Of a DNA stretch of 64,000 nucleotides, positions 11,705-23,315 are shown piece after piece. This stretch comes from Megamerina dolium (taxonomy: Eukaryota > Arthropoda > Insecta > Diptera > Megamerinidae). A model generated the notes under the pieces. It was not told the DNA's origin, ran no database searches, and saw only the letters and a list, made by a program, of their open reading frames with translations. The first letter of the stretch is position 1, and each line of letters starts with the position of its first letter. Location: NCBI GenBank assembly GCA_963854835.1, contig OY978526.1, positions 86,108,846 to 86,172,845 of the forward strand, in the 5' to 3' direction. The translations under genes and the position numbers were made by a program.

Positions 11705-12425
11705 GGATTATGTGTGGACAATTATTTCGCGAATATGTTCACCGCAACTATTCCGTACATATCTCGCTCTTTCGGCCATATTATTAATGACATTTTGCAG
11801 TATGACCTCCGGAATTGTCCGAATCACCTGTGTAATATAGCTTTTCAAGTCTGGAATCGTCTTTGGATTATTCCCATAGACTTTTTCCTTCATCTAACCC
11901 CAAAAAAAAAAGTCTAATGGCGTCAAATCGCATGATCTGGGCGTCCAATTAACATCACCGCGACTAAAAATTACACGGTTCGGGAATTTGCGACGCAAAA
12001 AGTCTAAATTGAGGCGAGTTGTGTGTGGTGTAGCGCCGTCCTGTTTAAACCACATATCGTCCAGACCTTTAGCTTCAATCTCCAGCACAAAATAGTCCTC
12101 CAACATAGTGTGGACTCGCTCAGAATTGACATTTTCGGTGTTGCCGTTCCAATCTTTGAAAAAATACGGCTCTTTAATGCCTCCGACACATAAACCGCAC
12201 CAAACAGTGACTCACGGTGGACGTATTGGCTTCTCAACAATGACGTGTGGATTTTCCGAGCCCCAGATACGGCAGTTTTGCTTGTTAACATAGCCGCCGG
12301 GGTGGAAATGAGTTTCGCCCGAAAAGATGATTTTTTGGAAAAAAATCATCATATTCAGCATCGTGGCGTTTCCACCATCGACTTGGAATTTAAGATCCAA
12401 AACTCGACGATTTCGTGTAGCGATC
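11705..12425 (-). pseudogene. Tc1/mariner-superfamily transposase relic
   Basis: Minus-strand readings give, in order: IIFSGETHFHPGGYVNKQNC and RIWGSENPH (12400-12212), where the family usually has FSDEAHF, so the first Asp is changed. Next come MWFKQDGATPHTTRLNLDF, NRVIFSRGDVNWTPRSCDL and TPLDFFFWG (12106-11894) with the second and third Asp intact. Last is a C-terminal tail (11893-11708) ending in EIIVHT. Frames shift between blocks. It belongs to the same family as the relics at 6.1 kb and 49.9 kb. Terminal repeats were not located. Confidence 0.75.
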
Positions 12426-12479
12426 CATAACTAAAATCCTATACTGTCACGATGACAATAACATAAAATATGGCGGAAG

Positions 12480-12832
12480 AGGGTCTATAATGCAGATTTT
12501 AATCGGTAACAGTTGTTGGGCGTTAGCCATCTGATCTGTAAGCCGTGGGTTCATTCACCGGCTGAAGCATAAAATTATTATCGAAAGGATTTTTCTTTCG
12601 AACGGTGCCCAACTGTCGGCAAGCAATTGGCAATTCTTATGACAGTAAAATTTGCTATGGAACATTTTCTAAGCGAACTCTGTGACAATGATCAGAAAAA
12701 AATATGCCACAAGGGCTCTGCCATTCGGAACAGGCTAAAATACGTTCCTTCTAATTCTGTCCAAAATTTAACACGCACAAGAGTACTGGAGGAAGAGGAA
12801 GCTCAGCCAAAGAGCCCTTCGGCTTATTAGTG
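12480..12832 (+). mobile_element. tRNA-derived SINE copy (full core and 3' hairpin)
   Basis: The head is diverged but keeps CATCTGATCTGTAAGCC and a B-box-like GGGTTCATTCACC. The body contains CTGTCGGCAAGCAATTGGCA, CTCTGTGACAATG and CCATTCGGAACAGGCTAAAA. The 3' end has AGAGCCCTTCGGCTT, matching the hairpin-bearing 3' ends of the copies at 33.4 and 63.85 kb in opposite orientation. It gives the most complete view of the 3' half of the family. Confidence 0.75.
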
Positions 12833-12964
12833 TATTTTTCAGTCACTTTCGGATTAAGGCTCTCAGCTAGAACTTGTACGATTAATGGGTACACTTTTTT
12901 TAATTGCAAAATATAGCACATATTGACATGGTTCAATAAGTCCTACAAAATTGAAATGAGGAAT

Positions 12965-13735
12965 ACCCGGCAATTGCTAATTGCTAATGTATCAGAGACC
13001 TCATTGCCCACATTAGCGATAAACTATTATGTCTTCCGACATAATTTAGCCTTGATTTGCAGAACTCCACTATCTTGGAAGTGGTGACAGGGTTGTCCAA
13101 TGGCAGTAGCGCAAACTGACTGTCACTGCAGACACAAATAGACTTTCCATTCAGCCTCTTGTCCACGATATAATTTATTGCCTTCTGTATTGCCTACACC
13201 TCTGCCTGAAAGACAGATGCATATATATCAAGGGGAAAGAATAGTTGAGTTCCGTCTGTTTTCACAAAGCCTCCAGAACGAGAACCTTCTTTAGTCCTGA
13301 AGCCATCAGTGAAAATGCGAAAGAAACATCTACCGGGCTCGGCCTCAGGGTCTGACCAGGAGTTAGCCGTAGGTTGATCTACTTTATATCGCTCTTGTAG
13401 TACGATCGTAGACGGTCTGGAGTCCCAGGGCATAGACAGAGCTAAAAATTATACGCCTGTGCCACAGCTATCCAGAGCCGAAACTTACAGATGGTCTCCG
13501 TGGCGTCTCCTCGGATGAAAACATCAAGTGGCGGAAGATCCATCATTGCATCGAGATCTGGGCCAGATGTAGTAGGGAAGGCCCTAGTACAACATAAAGC
13601 CACAGTTCGTTGTAACCTTGATAAGGTTCTATTTACTTTCACAAGGGATAGTCGACTCATCCAGGCTATCGATGCATAACTGGCACTTACAGTAAGCCAG
13701 AGATAAAGCACGCAGAGTTGCATTTTGCTACGTCG
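12965..13735 (-). mobile_element. Non-LTR retrotransposon fragment with RNase H domain
   Basis: Minus-strand readings run from the end of a reverse-transcriptase ORF into an RNase H domain. 13723-13442 has LSRLQRTVALCCTRAFPTT and LDAMMDLPPLDVFIRG (RT C-terminus/connection). 13433-13194 has RIFTDGFRTKEGSRSGG and FQAEV (RNase H first and second acidic motifs). 13166-12984 has ICVCSDSQFALLPL, and ANVGNEVSDTLA lies just below. Frameshifts separate the pieces. The RNase H domain points to an I/LOA/Jockey-type superfamily. It is a different family from the LINE fragments at 4.9, 21.6 and 33.1 kb. Confidence 0.75.
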
Positions 13736-13803
13736 CTTTTTGTGTAGAAACCGATAAAAACACCCTCTACAAAATGCGACTTGTCCGGGATGTGTCCGGG
13801 ATC

Positions 13804-13824
13804 AGTCGCAAAGGAATTGCGACT
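13804..13824. repeat. Perfect 8-bp stem hairpin, AGTCGCAA
   Basis: AGTCGCAA (13804-13811), loop AGGAA, TTGCGACT (13817-13824). Further copies of the word ATTAGTCGCAC occur near 13918-13928 and 14463-14473. The words appear to belong to one decayed repeat spanning about 13.79-14.48 kb whose identity is unknown. Confidence 0.5.
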
Positions 13825-13929
13825 AATCGCACTTTTGATGTCTTTATATGAAATGAACTGTTCCCTTTTGTTTGAGACTAATTGTACCTTTTTATACCCG
13901 AACGAGTATAAGTGTAGATTAGTCGCACT

Positions 13930-14300
13930 GTTAGAAATTTTCATTTACTGCATTATAATTCTCATGTACATTTTCATTTAAATTATTTGACAATTTACCC
14001 ATTTTTGTTCTTCGCCACGATTCGAATCAAAAGAATTTACTTTCATTCATTGCATTATAATTCTCATGTAAAAAAATATTTTTGTTTTAATTTGCCTTGA
14101 TTCGAACCTGGGTACAGTACAGATCAAACAATTTATTTTCATTCATTGCATTATAATTCCGATTCCTATATTTTAAATTTAAATTTATTTCACATTTTAT
14201 CTATTTTCTGTTACTTGCCGTGGATTCGAACCTGGGTACCTAACATCGTGTGTTTTGCTATCGTATGTTCTATCACCGTTGCTCTACCTATAACATATTA
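13930..14300 (-). repeat. Three ~100-bp tandem units carrying tRNA-like B boxes
   Basis: The word GCATTATAATT recurs at about 13950, 14052 and 14148 (spacings 102 and 96). Two units contain GATTCGAACCTGGG (14099-14112 and 14223-14236), whose reverse complement CCCAGGTTCGAATC matches the RNA polymerase III B box; the first unit has a shorter GATTCGAATC near 14020. In the last unit the minus strand also has an A-box-like GGTAGAGCAACGG upstream. This looks like a tRNA-derived repeat or decayed SINE that was tandemly amplified. No complete tRNA can be folded. Confidence 0.6.
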
Positions 14301-14857
14301 TTGTTGAATTAAAAGAGAATCACTTGAAAGAGTATAAAAGCTCTAAATATATTAATTAATTTTAAAATTGATCCCCAACGCATCTCTAAAGAGACCGCTC
14401 GGAGACTAATTAATCTTCGATTGATATTTAAATACATTAATCCCAGACTACTCTCTTTAGAGATTAGTCGCACGGGTATGATTCTTAGTGTCGGCAACAG
14501 CACACTCCATAATTGTGAGGACAGTTCAGAGCCTTGGTAAGCTATTCTGTTACCTTCGCACCGTAAAAAACAAAATAATATGACCACCTAAATAAAATGT
14601 CTGACATATTTATATAATTATTATTTTTCAATTGAGCTTTGAGTATAGATCATCTAGCTCGATCCCTTTTCACATATCATCAGAAGAAGATTAACCCCAA
14701 CACTACCATTTATATTCTTCATCACGTCCGAATAAATTATCTGATTAAAACATTGTGGATTTTCACTGAAATATCAATATAAAGTGACTTTGATTGATAA
14801 TCCTCTTTTTGTCCTTCAATTACTATTATTTACCACATTTTATTGTTTATTTTTCAG
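14301..14857. other. Upstream region/intron of the ZNF106-like gene
   Basis: AT-rich DNA ending in the splice acceptor TTATTTTTCAG at 14857. The 5' exons of the downstream gene were not found here. A repeat word CTCTAAAGAGA occurs near 14383. Confidence 0.4.
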
Positions 14858-17800
14858 CAAAAATTTTTGCAGTAGTGATTATAACAACCAAAATCGCCAG
14901 AAGGATAACGTAAGTAATTAGAAAATGGTTTTTACTTGAACAATTGTACATAGAAATTATTTAATTCTAATAATTATTATTTAATATAATACAATAATTA
15001 TGCAAATATATAATTACAGTGGAAACATAATTCAACGAGGAAACGTTTAGAAAGTATTTGGAATAATAGATGGTATGCTGAACGAAAGCGTAACTATAAA
15101 AAATATCATTGGGAAAAGACTGAGCGCAATAAAGATTCTTCACAAAACCGGTCTTGCCAGAATCGTAATAATTCCTCCAAATTAAATGGACATTCTAATA
15201 AATCACAAAGAAAAGTCTTAGTTTCTCAAAAAGATAGAAGTAGAAATAAGGGAACCAGAACTCAAACACAAAACAATTCCAATTCAAAGTGTGCTGAAAA
15301 TATACGTGCTAGCGAATCACCATCATTGTTGATTTCGGAAACTGAAAAATCTGCCGATAATTCTCTCAATAAGCAAATAGTAATAGCAAGCCAAGAATAT
15401 TGCATAAATAACAACGATTCGGTCAGTAAAGAAAATGCCAGACACAATGAATTTCCTCTGGACGAGAATAAACAATGTGAATTTGCATCACCAAAATCTT
15501 ACAATAGCATAGATCAATCAGAATCGAAAGTACCAAAAATATCAGTGATCCCTCTGTCTAAACTCATTAGAAACGAGCTCCTCGTCTTAACGGAAGACAA
15601 TTTAAATTCATTCAATACCGAAGTGAATTCGCCACAGCCTTCTAGCGCATCTACGACCCCAAATAAGCGAATTCTTAGACCGAATCTTGTTAAAAGGCGA
15701 CGACAAATTTCCACATGCAGTAGTTCGAGCAATCCAACCGATACGATTGTTGACAAAGTAGCAAGTATGGATAAGGTGTGTATCAAAAATGTCATCAATA
15801 GTTGCGGAACGAAATATGATGAAGCGCTAAAATTACAAGCACGCAAACGGTTGCGTGAAGAAATTCGTAGGCAACTGAAATCAATGAACGTTGAACAACC
15901 GAAAACTTCTGCTAATACTGAATTTATACCAGATGAAATTGTAGATTCAATACATATACCCGACGTTGTATTGGATGAGATACGCAAAGCATTTGGAATA
16001 GAAATTTTCAATCCTGCCACTTCTGCTTCTTTGCCGCCTGATGGTGGGGGTGGCGGTGGCGGTGGCGATGATTTGTGCAAATTAAACGGCAGCGAAATTA
16101 TTACAATTGATGCAACTGAAAATGAAGATGCGAAAAACGTTAGTAGAAACGAGTTGCAAAAATCTAAAACAAGTTTGATGAATCGTTTAAAAGTTGCAGC
16201 TAAAGTCAAATCGAACAGTAATGCAAAAGAGCCTCCAACAAATGGCAGCTTGAGCTCAAATGCAGCCCCACAAATTCAGAAAGCAACATCCAATAGCCCC
16301 CGTGAGAAACGTGCCCAGCGTAAATGCAAATCACTCAAAGACAATTCAGATACCAATGGTTTGAAGAATGATCGAAACGACATAATTCTTATTGAATCGT
16401 CCTCATCGTCATCTGAATCGAGTAGCACGTCGGCATCGTCGTCATCATCATCTTCGTCCAGCGATACGGAGTCTGAATCAAATCACTCCGCTTCTGTAAA
16501 ACGACGCAGATTGAAACTGCGAATTGACGCCGAGAATGTTGTCGATAGCTTTGAGAAACTCATACTGCCCAATTTAAATGACAGCCTGCGAAAACGTTAC
16601 GATACAAAGTACTCGAGCAGTTTGACGCTGAAATTGCATTTTATCTCATGCATATGTACCAGTGAATATAATTCGAAAAAGTTTATGAAAATTGAAATCG
16701 CAACAATACAGCGTAACTTGAAGGCGGCCGACAATACAATGGCATTGGAGTTCCTAATGCGTGAGATTGTTAATGTATTTAATAAACAGAAACAAATTGT
16801 CAAAAAAGTCGAATCGAAAAGCAAAAAAAGTTCCGACCAAATGAAACCTCAAACAAATGGAAGAGACGAAAATGAATGCAGTGAAATCGAAGCCGCCACA
16901 GCCGTAAAAAGTAAAAGTGCCAATGCAGCAGAAAAAGTTACTACTGATGATGGTGAGGGGAATTTGAGAAAGAATAAGATTAACAGCAGCTCTTCAGAGC
17001 ATTCAGAGATGGAGGGCAACAATGCAAAGATGACGGAGAGTAGTAGTAATAATAATAAAAATAAGAACAAGTCAAATGAGCAATCAACAGAGACAACACA
17101 TCAAAGTGTGAAAAATGGGCAAACCTTAATAGAAACGGCAGGGGCGATTGTTGGCAAAAATGCTGGTGTTGCAAAAGCAACGCATGCCACAGATATGAAA
17201 GAGTCTGGTAAAAACGATGATGGTAAAACTCAGAATTGCATTAGAATTAATCAAGAAACGAATGCTTGTGAATCCGATTATAATAATAGAAAGGTTGATG
17301 AGAGCAGTGCAGATAATACTCGCGTTGATTGTAACATCAAAGAAAAAACGACTAACGTGCCGCAATCGAAATCATGCGGCGAAGAGGTATCTGTTAATAA
17401 CAATACAAACGCATTAGCAGCAGCGACAAATCGAATGTGTGGTACCGATTATATTAATTCGATTTATAGGGGACTCGAGTATGCAAACATAAGTATGACC
17501 GGCAATGGATTGGGCTGTATATCATCAGCGCTTATCATGCAAAATGCACAATTTCCAACTGTCGACTTGGAAGCATTGCGCCAGCAAAATATTCTCGGTG
17601 ACACTGTGGTGAATAATTTGCGTGAGCTCGATCTAAAACTAATGGAATTGCACAAGAGGAAAATGTTCATAGAAGAGATGATATTGAAGCTGCAAAAGGA
17701 TAAAATGGACACTGAATTGCAAGCGATACAATTGCAAAATGAAAAATTCCTACTTCTAAATACCGCCTTGACTACGAATGCCACAAAATCGGTGGCAGAG

Positions 17801-20800
17801 GCGACACTACAGGCGTCATCGCGAAAAGAATGTGCAATCGCTTTAAAAGCGGAAGATATTCGAAGTTCATTAACCTGCGTCACAAAATGTACAGTACAGA
17901 AGAAGACAACCACCGAAAAAAATGATGTCAAGTCAAATGTTGAAGCGGAAAAATCGAAAAAGTCCAGCAATTTGAAGAGCGATAAGGTGCTCCCTAAGAA
18001 ATCGAGCAAAAGTGATACCAAGTCCGTTAGAAAACGACGACATACAAGTCCAGAGGAAAAAAATCGCAAAGAAAGGCATCAAAAAAAGCTTCAGAAAGCG
18101 GATGTAATAGCAGCTCCTGCAACTGATGCACCGGAAAAGAAATCGACGTCAGCAGGTAATGACGACAACGCCAACACCAACACCAGTGACAATACAATCG
18201 ATGCTACGCAAACGGTGCAGCAAACCACTGAAAAAAATAATTACACAGACCTCTCAACGGGCTGCCTAGAAGGCATCAAAAGTGCTATTACACAAATTCG
18301 ACTCTTTGAAGATTTCATCATTGCCTCATCTGAGGATGGCAATCTGTACAAGTATAATATACGCACACTTCAATTGGAGAAGCAATTTTCCAAACACAGT
18401 GAAGCCATTACACAAATGTACTTATGCATCGACAAGAAGGTGCTCTATACAACATCATTAGATGGATATTTCAAGAAAACCACCTTAGAGGTTAGTACCA
18501 ATGCATATACCACATTGATCAAAAAGTTCCCGGAATAACCACCGTGTGGCGCTCCCATCCTTCCAATTTGAGTTCTTTTTTTCTTTTTCTTTTGTTAAGT
18601 TGGTACATTTGTTGTTGATATTCCCTCTAAATCTTAGCGTCATTGCTTGACATTTGCAAAAGTTACGTAGCCAAACGTACATCTATCTCTGTGTGTGTTG
18701 CCGATTTTTTACAATTTTCAATCAAATTCATGCAAAAAAGAGACCGTGTTGACGTCGCAAAAGACATGATTTGCGAGGCCAGAATTTTGGGCAGAAAACT
18801 CTTGGATTTTGCACCATGATAACTCACCGTCGCACAGTGCCATCATTATTTGTAATTTTTTGACGAAAAATGCAACAAATACCATCCAACAGCCATCGAA
18901 TTCACCTGATTTGGCTCCCTCTGACTTATTTCTGTTTAATCGAGTTAAAAAATCATTACGGGGAACGCGTTTCAGCAACCGAAAGGAAGTAAGGGAAAAA
19001 TCGCAGGAAGCATTGATGTCAAGCTAAGATTTAGATGGAATATCAGCAACAGATGTACCAACTTAACAAAAAAAAAAACAGAACTCAAATTGGAAGGATG
19101 GGAGTGCCACACGGTGGTTATTCCGGGAAATTTTTGATCAATGATTCGTAAATGGTAAATATGTACAATTTTTTTTTTTATTTTCTTCATAGAATTTTGA
19201 ATTGGACATTAAATCAATATATTTGCAAGAACCATTACAATCGATCGATGTGAAATGGGGTGTGGCATTTATTGGCAGCAGATGGGGCAATATATTTACA
19301 TATGATACAACGGTAATGGCAATTGAACAACAACAACAACAACAATCAACATACAATCGTTAAATATTGATTTTATTTATTGAAGAAACATGTCGAAATT
19401 CCAATTAAAAATTCAACTTTATTTCAAGTCAAACACACACACACACACACACCCGAACGCATCATCCCCACATTTTCTCGTCTAGACAATTACTACATTT
19501 ACACTTGAGAACCGTTTGCCCATTTAGGCAAACTTCATTTTGTGTACATATATCTTTTACATATACTTAATCTATTTGCTATTCTATGTAATTGGTATGC
19601 CAAAATCATAATGTTCGATTTTAAATTTATTGCCGCGACGTGATTATAATTCGTCCTGCGTCCTTTTTGAGTGTAATTTATGTGAGTCTCATAATATTGT
19701 ATGTAGTTAGATATCGTATGTTGTAGAAACACAACAATTTTATTTACAATTTCTATGCATTTCTTGAAATAGAACAACACCCATTTTGAAGGCGTTGCAT
19801 TTTGCAAATTGCAAATGTCATTTAGTGTAGTTCTTTATTTATTTAAAAAGATGGCGTTACAGCCCCTATACAACTATTATATTTGTACATGTAATATATA
19901 TTATTATTGTTGTATTGTTGTATTTATATAACGGTGCTTTATGCATTTTTCTTCTCACAATAGATCCATCCCTATTTATTTTAGTTATTTAAAACAAAAC
20001 AAAAAAAAAAAAAGACACTAAGATGGCGCTTGCAGCCCCTATGCAACTATTATATTTGTACATGTAATATATATTAATATTGTTGTATTTATATAACGGT
20101 GCTTTATGCACTTTTCTTCCCACATCCTGCCATTCCTATATTATTTTGTTGTTGCCCACATACATGCATGCAATAGTTTTTCTTTCACAAAGCACTCTCT
20201 AAATCGCACTCTCTCTCCCTCTCTGTCTCTCTAAAAAGTTGCATTGCTATAACAGCGAATAGGTAATGCGCATGTCTGGCAAATCTTGGAGTATCTTGCA
20301 GCTGTGGTTGCATTTCTTTTCTTTTTGTACCCCCTCTTCCACTATATTGTGCATTTGTGACAACAATTTGTTGTGTATTTTTTGAATGTAAGAAGAGTAA
20401 TATCAACAAAATGTTTATCATTACTCTATAATATTCTTCTATTTATATATTTTCGAAATAAAAACAACACTTTCTTGAAATATTTCCGAAACAAACTCAA
20501 TGCAATTGGAAGTTTTACACAATTTTGGGCTTCTTTGGTTGGCTGATATATCTTGACTGGAAAGTGTTAGTGAGGGAGTTCACTTCATTCTTATTGGTTG
20601 TTTAAAAGGATTTAGAATGAGTGTTGTTGATTTCAAACAAAAGCACAACATGCTTTGTACATTATGCTTGCAATAAGATAGTTGTATGCAACTAAATTAG
20701 GTTCGAAATGTAATAAAAGTGGGTGGGGGTGGGTATGTGTGTGGGAGTTTTATGCAGTTTTCTTTGTACTCTGTATTTTCGAATTAAAATGGCCTCTGAT

Positions 20801-23315
20801 TATGCAAATATTATAAAATTGTTTTTGTTTTTTTTTTCTTTTTTCATATTCAACAATACAACAGACCAATAATCTTGCAGATTCCTTACTATGTACAACC
20901 GAAACATCTATAACATCACTCAAGGCAACTAAGGAAGGTCCACGTAAAATATTGATTGTCTCCTCGAAAGGTAATATTATACATTTCCGCGATGCAGAGA
21001 GTGGTTTGCTTTTACGAACGTTGAGTGTACCAGAGCATTTACACATCTACAGCTTACTACTTGATGAGGCTTGCATTTATTGTGGCACACAGAAAAAGGA
21101 AATTTATAAATTTGACTTTACGGTAAGAAAATGAAGACCAACATTGTATATTAAATTAAATTAAAATTATTTTATTCCATTTTTTTTTATAGACGGGATT
21201 ACAATTGTCCACTTTAACATGCGGCAATGGTGCTGTTTCTATGCAATTATACAAAAATAAATTTGTATTTGTCGGCTGTTATGATGGCTTTATCTATGTG
21301 ATCGATAAAGAAACAGATAAACAAATTGCACGATTTCCTGGCTCCGGGAAAATGGTATTAGCACTGGAAATTGCTGGCGATAAGGTAAAACCATCTTACT
21401 AGGATTGTTGATATTATATTGATATATCGATATTGACCACATTGGCGACGATATTTTATCGGACGATATTATTTTTTTACGTTTTACGATTTGTATACAA
21501 ATTTGTCAAAACTAGCCCTTAAATACTTAGTTGTATCAGGCTGCTCCGTATTCTACGAAAGAGTTGCATCGACAGTAAAATTAATTACAAATAAGCAGGC
21601 TGCTGGATGATAATGTAAAAAAGAAACGTGTATTTTTTAAAACTTCTTCTTATGTGGCCATAACAACCGATGATCGATTTGGCCCTTTCAACGGAGGTTT
21701 GGTCTTCCTCATCTTAATTATTAAATACCCACTTCGGTGGAGCGTCTTCTTCCATTTGCTAGACATGTCTTAGCCAGCGCAGCCGCTGGATTTTAATTCG
21801 CCTGACTAATGAGGGAGTTGTAGAGTGTGATTGTCCATCTTCGAGAGAGGGCTCGACTACTCAATTGTATGATATCCAAGCTAATGTCATTACAGTTGTT
21901 ACGAAGTCCTTCACCACCTCGAAAGTGTAATTGTCAACAGTGACGTGTTGTCCAAAACGCCGGGACTCTTTGTTTGTAGACACTAGGTACTTCGTCTTGC
22001 CCTCGTTCACCGTAGGACCCATTCGACGTAACTCTCGTTCCAATTCAGAGTATGCTGCACTGACTGCTCGCAAGTTGATACCGATTATGTCGATATCACC
22101 GGCATACGCCAGGTGCATGACACTTTTGTTGAAGATAGTGCCATTATGTCGTAAATCTGCAGCTCGTATAATCTTCTCCATAATAAGGTTGAAAAAGTCA
22201 CACGATAACGAATCACCTTGTCTGAAACCTCGTTCGGTATTAAACGGAGGGAAGAGGTCCTTCCCAATTTTCACCTCACAACGAGAGTTAAGCAGTATCA
22301 TTCTGCAAAGTCGAATGAGTTTTCAAGGTATACCAAATTCAGACATAGTTGTGTAGAGGTAATCTCATATCGGACTGTCGAAAGCGGCTTTATAATCGTC
22401 GAATAGGTGATGTGTATCGATCTGTTTTTCTTGGGTCTTTTCCAGTATTTGGTATAGTGTGAAAATTTGATCGATGGTGGATTTATTCGGTCTGTAGCCA
22501 CACTGATAAGGTCAAATCAGGTTGCTGACCATAGGCTTCAATCTATCACACAATACGCACGATTAGACCTTGATTGCGATGCTAAGAAGACTTATTCCAC
22601 TGAAGTTGGCGCAAATTCTTATGTACGGGGTCTCTTTTCTTATGTACGGGACAGAGAACAATGAGCCTCCAATCATCGGGCATGCTTTCGTCCAACCATA
22701 TTCTGCTTATGAGATGCAGGTGCATGCAGGTGAGCAGTTCATCGCCGCCGGTCTTAAACAACACGGCAGGCAGGCCATCTACACCTGTTGCTTTGTTGTT
22801 CTTCAGCCTCATTATGGCTCTTTTAACCTCGTCATGGCTGGGTGGTGAAACGTCAACCCCATCATCCGTAATTGGGGTGTTCGGGCAACCTCCTCCACTG
22901 GCGGCATTGTTCGTACCATCACCATTCAGTAACTTGGAGAAGTGTTCCCTCCATAGACTCAGTACGCTCTAGCCATCCGTAACCAGATTCCCATTTCTGT
23001 CACGGAAGGAAGAGGCTCCGGAATTTAAACCGCCAATCAGATCAGATCCTTAAATATTGCTGTGGAATTTCTGTGTGATATATTGATATCGTAAAAACAA
23101 TATTATCGAGACGATATTTTTTTTCAATTTTCCATTTCGATATATCAAGAAATGATAGTTTTTGAAAATATCAACAATCCTACATCTTACATACACAGAC
23201 ATTCGTCCTACTAAATGTTTGTTTTTTCTTCTTTCAGATAATAACATCCGCAAAGGATAAAACCATGAAAATAATTGATATACCACATCATTTAATTAAA
23301 AAGAGTTCTCCTTAA
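14858..23315 (+). CDS. ZNF106-like WD-repeat protein (5' end not found)
   Basis: Exons read in one frame: 14858-14909, 15020-18490, 19193-19312, 20865-21122, 21193-21384 and 23238-23315 (TAA), about 1390 residues. All borders are GT/AG. The first exon enters in mid-codon (one base, then KNFCSSDY), so upstream exons, likely with the zinc fingers of this family, are missing from my call. The large exon is low-complexity and basic, with a Ser tract (about 16400-16450), KRRRLKLR, and a coiled coil near 17600-17760. The C-terminal half carries WD-repeat blades. GPRKILIVSSKGNIIHFRDA and SGLLLRTL correspond closely to the vertebrate ZNF106 words GARKLLVVGS and GLLLRTLEGH as I remember them. The protein ends without the C-terminal C2H2 finger of the vertebrate form. 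ZNF106 is a nuclear RNA-associated protein; function in flies is inferred. Two introns are enlarged by single transposons. Confidence 0.82.
18510..19148 (+). mobile_element. Mariner-derived element with unusually long TIRs, in intron
   Basis: The inverted repeats extend about 130-150 bp inward. Matching landmarks on both arms include CATTGATCAAAAA, GGAATAACCACCGTGTGGC, CTCCCATCCTTCCAATTTGA, GTTAAGTTGGTACAT and ATCTAAATCTTAGC-type words. TA lies at 18508-18509 and 19149-19150. Between the arms the + strand keeps a mariner C-terminal fragment, MHHDNSPSHSAI and NSPDLAPSDLFLFNRVKKSL (second and third catalytic Asp). It sits 19 nt after the splice donor at 18491. Removing it with one TA leaves a 61-nt intron. 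Confidence 0.82.
19850..20150. repeat. Tandem duplication, ~172-bp period, in intron
   Basis: Two adjacent copies share GCAACTATTATATTTGTACA-type sequence and CGGTGCTTTATGCA. Copy 1 starts with ATGGCGTTACAGCCCC (19851) and copy 2 with ATGGCGCTTGCAGCCCC (20023). The copies differ by substitutions and a TTGTTGTA indel. They lie in the 19313-20864 intron of the ZNF106-like gene and have no coding capacity. Confidence 0.75.
21400..23182. mobile_element. hAT-like element with 8-bp target duplication, carrying a nested LINE
   Basis: Perfect 16-bp TIRs TAGGATTGTTGATATT are flanked by an 8-bp direct duplication CATCTTAC (21392-21399 and 23183-23190), the target size typical of hAT transposons. Most of the interior (about 21645-23045) is a LINE inserted in the opposite sense; what remains of the hAT has no transposase. 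It lies 15 nt downstream of the exon end at 21384. Subtracting it with one target copy leaves a 62-nt intron. Confidence 0.85.
21645..23045 (-). mobile_element. LINE fragment with reverse transcriptase, nested in the hAT element
   Basis: Minus-strand readings: 22812-22582 NNKATGVDGLPAVLFKTGGD and ESMPDDWRLIVLCPVHKK (RT palm start); 22301-21861 NTERGFRQGDSLSCDFFNLI (the GxxQGD motif) and HLAYAGDIDIIGI, where the catalytic box usually reads YADD, so the first catalytic Asp of the pair is Gly. The 3' end carries TTATGTGGCCATAACAACCG, shared with the fragments at 4.9 and 33.1 kb. The clade (RTE or Jockey-like) is not resolved. It has frameshifts and is 5'-truncated, and so is dead. Confidence 0.8.

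Noticed and set aside
15514..16209. Long minus-strand ORF of 231 codons
   Set aside because: It is the antisense shadow of the large ZNF106-like exon, with low-complexity runs mirroring the Gly- and Ser-rich coding strand.
17464..18069. Minus-strand ORF of 201 codons
   Set aside because: Antisense of the same exon; Ser/Phe-rich composition results from the Lys/Glu/Asn-rich sense strand.
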